Assembly (NCBI GenBank): GCA_022567775.1
Contig: JADFGH010000059.1
Span: 1-9,625 of the forward strand
Length of the DNA: 9,625 nt
DNA from: Pseudomonadota bacterium
Lineage (GTDB): Bacteria > Pseudomonadota > Gammaproteobacteria > Steroidobacterales > Woeseiaceae
Reading direction: 5' to 3'
This document shows, one piece after another, positions 7,279-9,625 of this stretch. The first letter of the stretch is position 1. Each line of letters begins with the position of its first letter. The notes beneath the pieces were generated by a model. It saw only the letters and a list, made by a program, of their open reading frames with translations, was not told the origin of the DNA and did not search any database. The translations under genes were made by a program, and so were the position numbers.

Positions 7279-8343
7279 TCAGGAAAAATACCGCAGAAAT
7301 TCTTCCGGTAACGCTTTCGCATCCAGCGCCCGATGGGTGGGCACAGTCACCGGCATCGCGTAGTAGGTATTCCAGAAAAGAATATTCTGCGCCTCAGCGC
7401 CTGGTGTTTTCAAATCAGCGAGCAACGCCGCCATCGCCTTGCCCGTGTACGTTGATTCCAGCGTGATTTCGAGCTGCTCTCTTGCAAATGCGATTGCATC
7501 TTCCGCTTCCGGCGTTGACTGTGCATAGCCCCCACCGAAAAAACTGTTGCGCAGCCTGATATTTGTACGGCTTGCGAGGTCAGCCGGCACTGACTCGTCG
7601 AGCCGGCGCATCATCGACACCGTCTTTTCAGTCAGTTTTGTCATGAGATGGTCATTGGTAATCTCGGTCGCAGAGGCTCTCACGGCATGCACTTCGGTGT
7701 CGAGCTCTGCGATCGCGAGGCCCAGTGCAATACCGATCGCTGTCCCCATGGTTCCGGTTGCGACATAGATCCTGTCCGGTTTCGAAATCTCGCCCGCCGC
7801 AATCTGCTCAACCAGCTCGAGACCCGCGGCCACGAAGCCGACGGTGCCGCGCCACGATGAGCCACCCATCGGAATAACCCACGCTTTCCTGCCCCAAAGA
7901 TTATCCCGCAGCGTCTGCACGCGCTGGTGATACGACCCACCGTATCGAACCAGCTCCGTTCCGTTCTGTATGTGCCGGTTCAGCGTTGCTGGTATTTGCG
8001 CAGTCCTGGCCTGGTGCATCAGGAAACAGGTGCATTCGAAGCCAGACTGGCGGGCATACAATGCGGTCGCCAGCGCGGAATTCGAACCGACAGCACCGAA
8101 GGTCGCGAGGCGCCGGCAATGCTTGTCGCGGGCGCGGGCAAATATGTATTCCAGCTTCCGGACCTTGTTGCCGCCATAGATGATGCCGGTCAGGTCATCA
8201 CACTTCACTGACAGGCTGCGGTTCCCGGAATCGAGTTGCACGTCGACCACCCGAACTGGCGTCGGCAGGGTAGCAAGGCGCATTCTTGGCAATTGGGCGC
8301 CAAGTGTCGGAAATCTTGCCAGCAGGTAATCGTTATTCGACAT
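7279..8343 (-). CDS. PLP-dependent enzyme, ACC deaminase / D-cysteine desulfhydrase family
   Basis: A 354-residue cytoplasmic fold-type II PLP enzyme. The Schiff-base lysine is Lys60 in YGGNKVRKLEY, the signature of the 1-aminocyclopropane-1-carboxylate deaminase / D-cysteine desulfhydrase family. The phosphate of PLP is bound by the Gly-rich turn ATGTMGTAIG (195-204). The substrate-carboxylate loop is GAVGSNSALA (83-92), and STYTGKAMA (297-305) is the usual C-terminal motif. The family releases ammonia from ACC, or sulfide, pyruvate and ammonia from D-cysteine; the sequence does not decide the substrate. The loop reads GSNS, whereas characterised members have His or Gln after the SN, so both textbook activities are doubtful. 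The start is the ATG at 8341-8343, with no strong ribosome site. It is convergent with the transpeptidase gene and divergent from the sheath gene. Confidence 0.9.
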   Translation of the reverse strand: MSNNDYLLARFPTLGAQLPRMRLATLPTPVRVVDVQLDSGNRSLSVKCDDLTGIIYGGNKVRKLEYIFARARDKHCRRLATFGAVGSNSALATALYARQSGFECTCFLMHQARTAQIPATLNRHIQNGTELVRYGGSYHQRVQTLRDNLWGRKAWVIPMGGSSWRGTVGFVAAGLELVEQIAAGEISKPDRIYVATGTMGTAIGIALGLAIAELDTEVHAVRASATEITNDHLMTKLTEKTVSMMRRLDESVPADLASRTNIRLRNSFFGGGYAQSTPEAEDAIAFAREQLEITLESTYTGKAMAALLADLKTPGAEAQNILFWNTYYAMPVTVPTHRALDAKALPEEFLRYFS

Positions 8344-8352
8344 GGGAATTAG

Positions 8353-8362
8353 TTACCGGTAA
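8353..8362. repeat. Perfect 10-base palindrome between divergent genes
   Basis: TTACCGGTAA lies ten bases upstream of the PLP-enzyme start and about 80 before the sheath gene. It could be an operator half or core for the PLP gene, but a site this short may be chance. Confidence 0.2.
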
Positions 8363-8374
8363 TGCGCAACAACA

Positions 8375-8404
8375 TTAGCATCTAAAGCGCCCAGTAATTA
8401 GAAT
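8375..8404 (+). promoter_or_regulatory. Candidate sigma-70 promoter of the tail-sheath gene
   Basis: TTAGCA (8375-8380, 4 of 6 matches to TTGACA) and TAGAAT (8399-8404, 5 of 6 matches to TATAAT) are 18 bases apart. Transcription would begin near 8411, about 33 bases before the proposed TTG start. The spacing is plausible but the boxes are imperfect. Confidence 0.3.
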
Positions 8405-8433
8405 GCCCCCACGAATATCTGACTCACAATCGC

Positions 8434-8446
8434 GGAGACAGGATTG
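8434..8446 (+). promoter_or_regulatory. Ribosome site and TTG start of the sheath gene
   Basis: GGAG (8434-8437) sits six bases before the TTG at 8444, and an in-frame TGA at 8420-8422 bounds the frame on the left. The nearby ATG at 8451 is out of frame and stops at once. The next in-frame ATG, 8492, would cut off the conserved GITVTEI strand, so TTG is preferred. Confidence 0.6.
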
Positions 8447-9625
8447 TCAGATGATCTAGACCGGGGCATTACGGTCACTGAGATATCGCCGATGGATCGC
8501 CCCATCGACGTGCCACCTGATTCCACGGCTGCTTTTGTAGGCCGTGCCCTCCGAGGCCCCCTCAATACTCCTGTACTGATTGAGAGCATTACAGCGTTTC
8601 GGCGCCGCTTCGGTGGCACCTGGCAGCGCAGCAGTCTTGGGCCCGCCGTGCAACAGTTCTTTGAACATGGCGGCAGAAAACTGTATGTCGTGCGCGTTGC
8701 CAACAGCGCACGCGGCGCAATGATCTGCATGCCTGCTATCGGCGGTGTGCTGGTCTTGCATGCATTGGAGCCAGGTTCGACGGAAAGCATTCGCGCCGCG
8801 ATCGACTTCGACGGCATAGATATCCACGAACAGCGTTTCAATCTGACGATTCAACGAGTCGCACCGGACACCGGCCTGGTCGCGGACCAGGAAATCTACC
8901 GGCAGCTATGCTGCCAGGAAGGGGAGAGCGGTTTTATCGGCGATGAGTTGCTGTCTTCCTCGCTGATTCGTGCACAGATGCCGATACCGGCAGGACGCCC
9001 CGCGAAAACGGATGAGAACTACGTCGAACATGCGCAACGCGGCACGGATGGCTTATCGTTGACAGACTATGACCTCGTGGGTTGTGCCTCCCGCAGCACC
9101 GGCATATTCGCGTTGAACGAGATCGACCACTTCGATCTGCTGTACATACCGCCACCTGCCCGCGATCACGACCTGGGCCCTGCCGCGATTCTTGCCGCAG
9201 AACTTTATTGCCGCAAACGGGGCGCGATGCTCATCATGGACCCGCCACGTGCATGGAGAAGTGCGCGCAAAGTCATTGAAGGAATTCGCGAATTCGATTA
9301 CGCGAGCCCGAACATTCTTGCTTACTACCCGCGCGTATACGCCAAAGAGGACCCCGGTTCACCGCCACGCGTAGCCGGTGGTGCGATTGCAGGCCTGCTG
9401 TGCAAGCTGGACAGAAACCACGGCCCGTGGGAAGACCTGGATCAATTTGGTTACGGCTTGACCAGTAAGCTGGTACCGGCGGTTGCAGTGAGCGTCGATG
9501 ATGCTCAGATGCTCGTGAAAGAAGGCATCAACGTAATCGCCGGTCGCACGGCAGGGCGTGCAAGCGTCTGCGGCTCCGTAACACTGGCCCGCGGCGGGCA
9601 AATGGACGGTAAGTTCACGAGCCTC
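8444..9625 (+). CDS. Contractile tail sheath protein (phage_sheath family), cut by window end
   Basis: The frame is open from 8444 through the last base, giving 394 residues with no stop. The N-terminus matches sheath proteins: GITVTEISPMDRPID (8-22, compare the family's PGVYVEE), then STAAFVGRALRGP (27-39) and a SxxxFxxxFGG segment (48-58). The middle has ALEPGS and FNLTIQRV strands seen in larger sheaths. The conserved C-terminal half begins near AMLIMDPPRAW (Asp266 to Pro268), followed by SPNILAYYPRV, GGAIAGLLCKLDRNHGPWEDL and VKEGINVIAG. About 100 more residues are expected. Sheath subunits stack around the inner tube of a contractile tail and drive the tube into a target when they contract. 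The system could be a prophage, a tailocin or an extracellular contractile injection system; the gene seems first in its operon. No capsid or integrase gene is on the left. Confidence 0.87.
   Translation, partial: MSDDLDRGITVTEISPMDRPIDVPPDSTAAFVGRALRGPLNTPVLIESITAFRRRFGGTWQRSSLGPAVQQFFEHGGRKLYVVRVANSARGAMICMPAIGGVLVLHALEPGSTESIRAAIDFDGIDIHEQRFNLTIQRVAPDTGLVADQEIYRQLCCQEGESGFIGDELLSSSLIRAQMPIPAGRPAKTDENYVEHAQRGTDGLSLTDYDLVGCASRSTGIFALNEIDHFDLLYIPPPARDHDLGPAAILAAELYCRKRGAMLIMDPPRAWRSARKVIEGIREFDYASPNILAYYPRVYAKEDPGSPPRVAGGAIAGLLCKLDRNHGPWEDLDQFGYGLTSKLVPAVAVSVDDAQMLVKEGINVIAGRTAGRASVCGSVTLARGGQMDGKFTSL

Noticed and set aside
8451..8459. ATG at 8451 as the sheath start
   Set aside because: It is in a different frame and reaches a TAG after one further codon.
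8398..8854. Two minus-strand open frames of 147 and 132 residues
   Set aside because: Both are antisense to the N-terminal part of the sheath gene, which matches its family in detail.

Overview
The window looks like a chromosomal segment of a gammaproteobacterium of fairly high GC (roughly 55-60% by eye). The evidence is an E. coli-type SohB inner-membrane peptidase, a lipoyl synthase, an M48 lipoprotein protease, an OmpA/DUF4398 envelope protein and a lipoprotein L,D-transpeptidase. Genus cannot be fixed from the sequence alone; an environmental or marine lineage is a guess. No rRNA, tRNA, CRISPR array, insertion sequence or integrase was seen.

Layout from left to right. (1) 3-1469, minus strand: an OmpA-family protein with an N-terminal DUF4398-like region. 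(2) 1470-1795: a divergent intergenic region carrying a CRP-like palindrome, then a small 65-residue gene (1796-1993) closed by a strong intrinsic terminator (2037-2063). (3) 2167-4229: lipA (lipoyl synthase) followed after 35 bases by sohB. (4) 4353-7137: a rightward run behind a perfect TATAAT element, made of an M48 metalloprotease lipoprotein, a class I methyltransferase and an L,D-transpeptidase lipoprotein with a LysM-like segment. (5) 7279-8343, minus strand: a PLP enzyme of the ACC deaminase / D-cysteine desulfhydrase family, convergent with the transpeptidase. (6) 8444 to the right edge: the start of a contractile-tail sheath protein, divergent from the PLP enzyme and cut by the window end.

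Much of the window serves the envelope. OmpA anchors the outer membrane to peptidoglycan, SohB and the M48 protease act in inner-membrane and periplasmic protein turnover, and the L,D-transpeptidase cross-links peptidoglycan or attaches protein to it. LipA is metabolic: it makes the lipoyl cofactor for 2-oxoacid dehydrogenases and the glycine cleavage system.

Two points stand out. The methyltransferase reading frame is intact over its whole expected length but has no ATG, GTG or TTG start; an ATC sits exactly where the family's ATG should be, 18 bases after the in-frame stop of the M48 gene. The right edge opens a contractile-tail gene (phage_sheath family) directly beside ordinary chromosomal genes. 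This could be the first gene of an extracellular contractile injection system, a tailocin or a prophage tail module, and the deciding sequence lies beyond the window.
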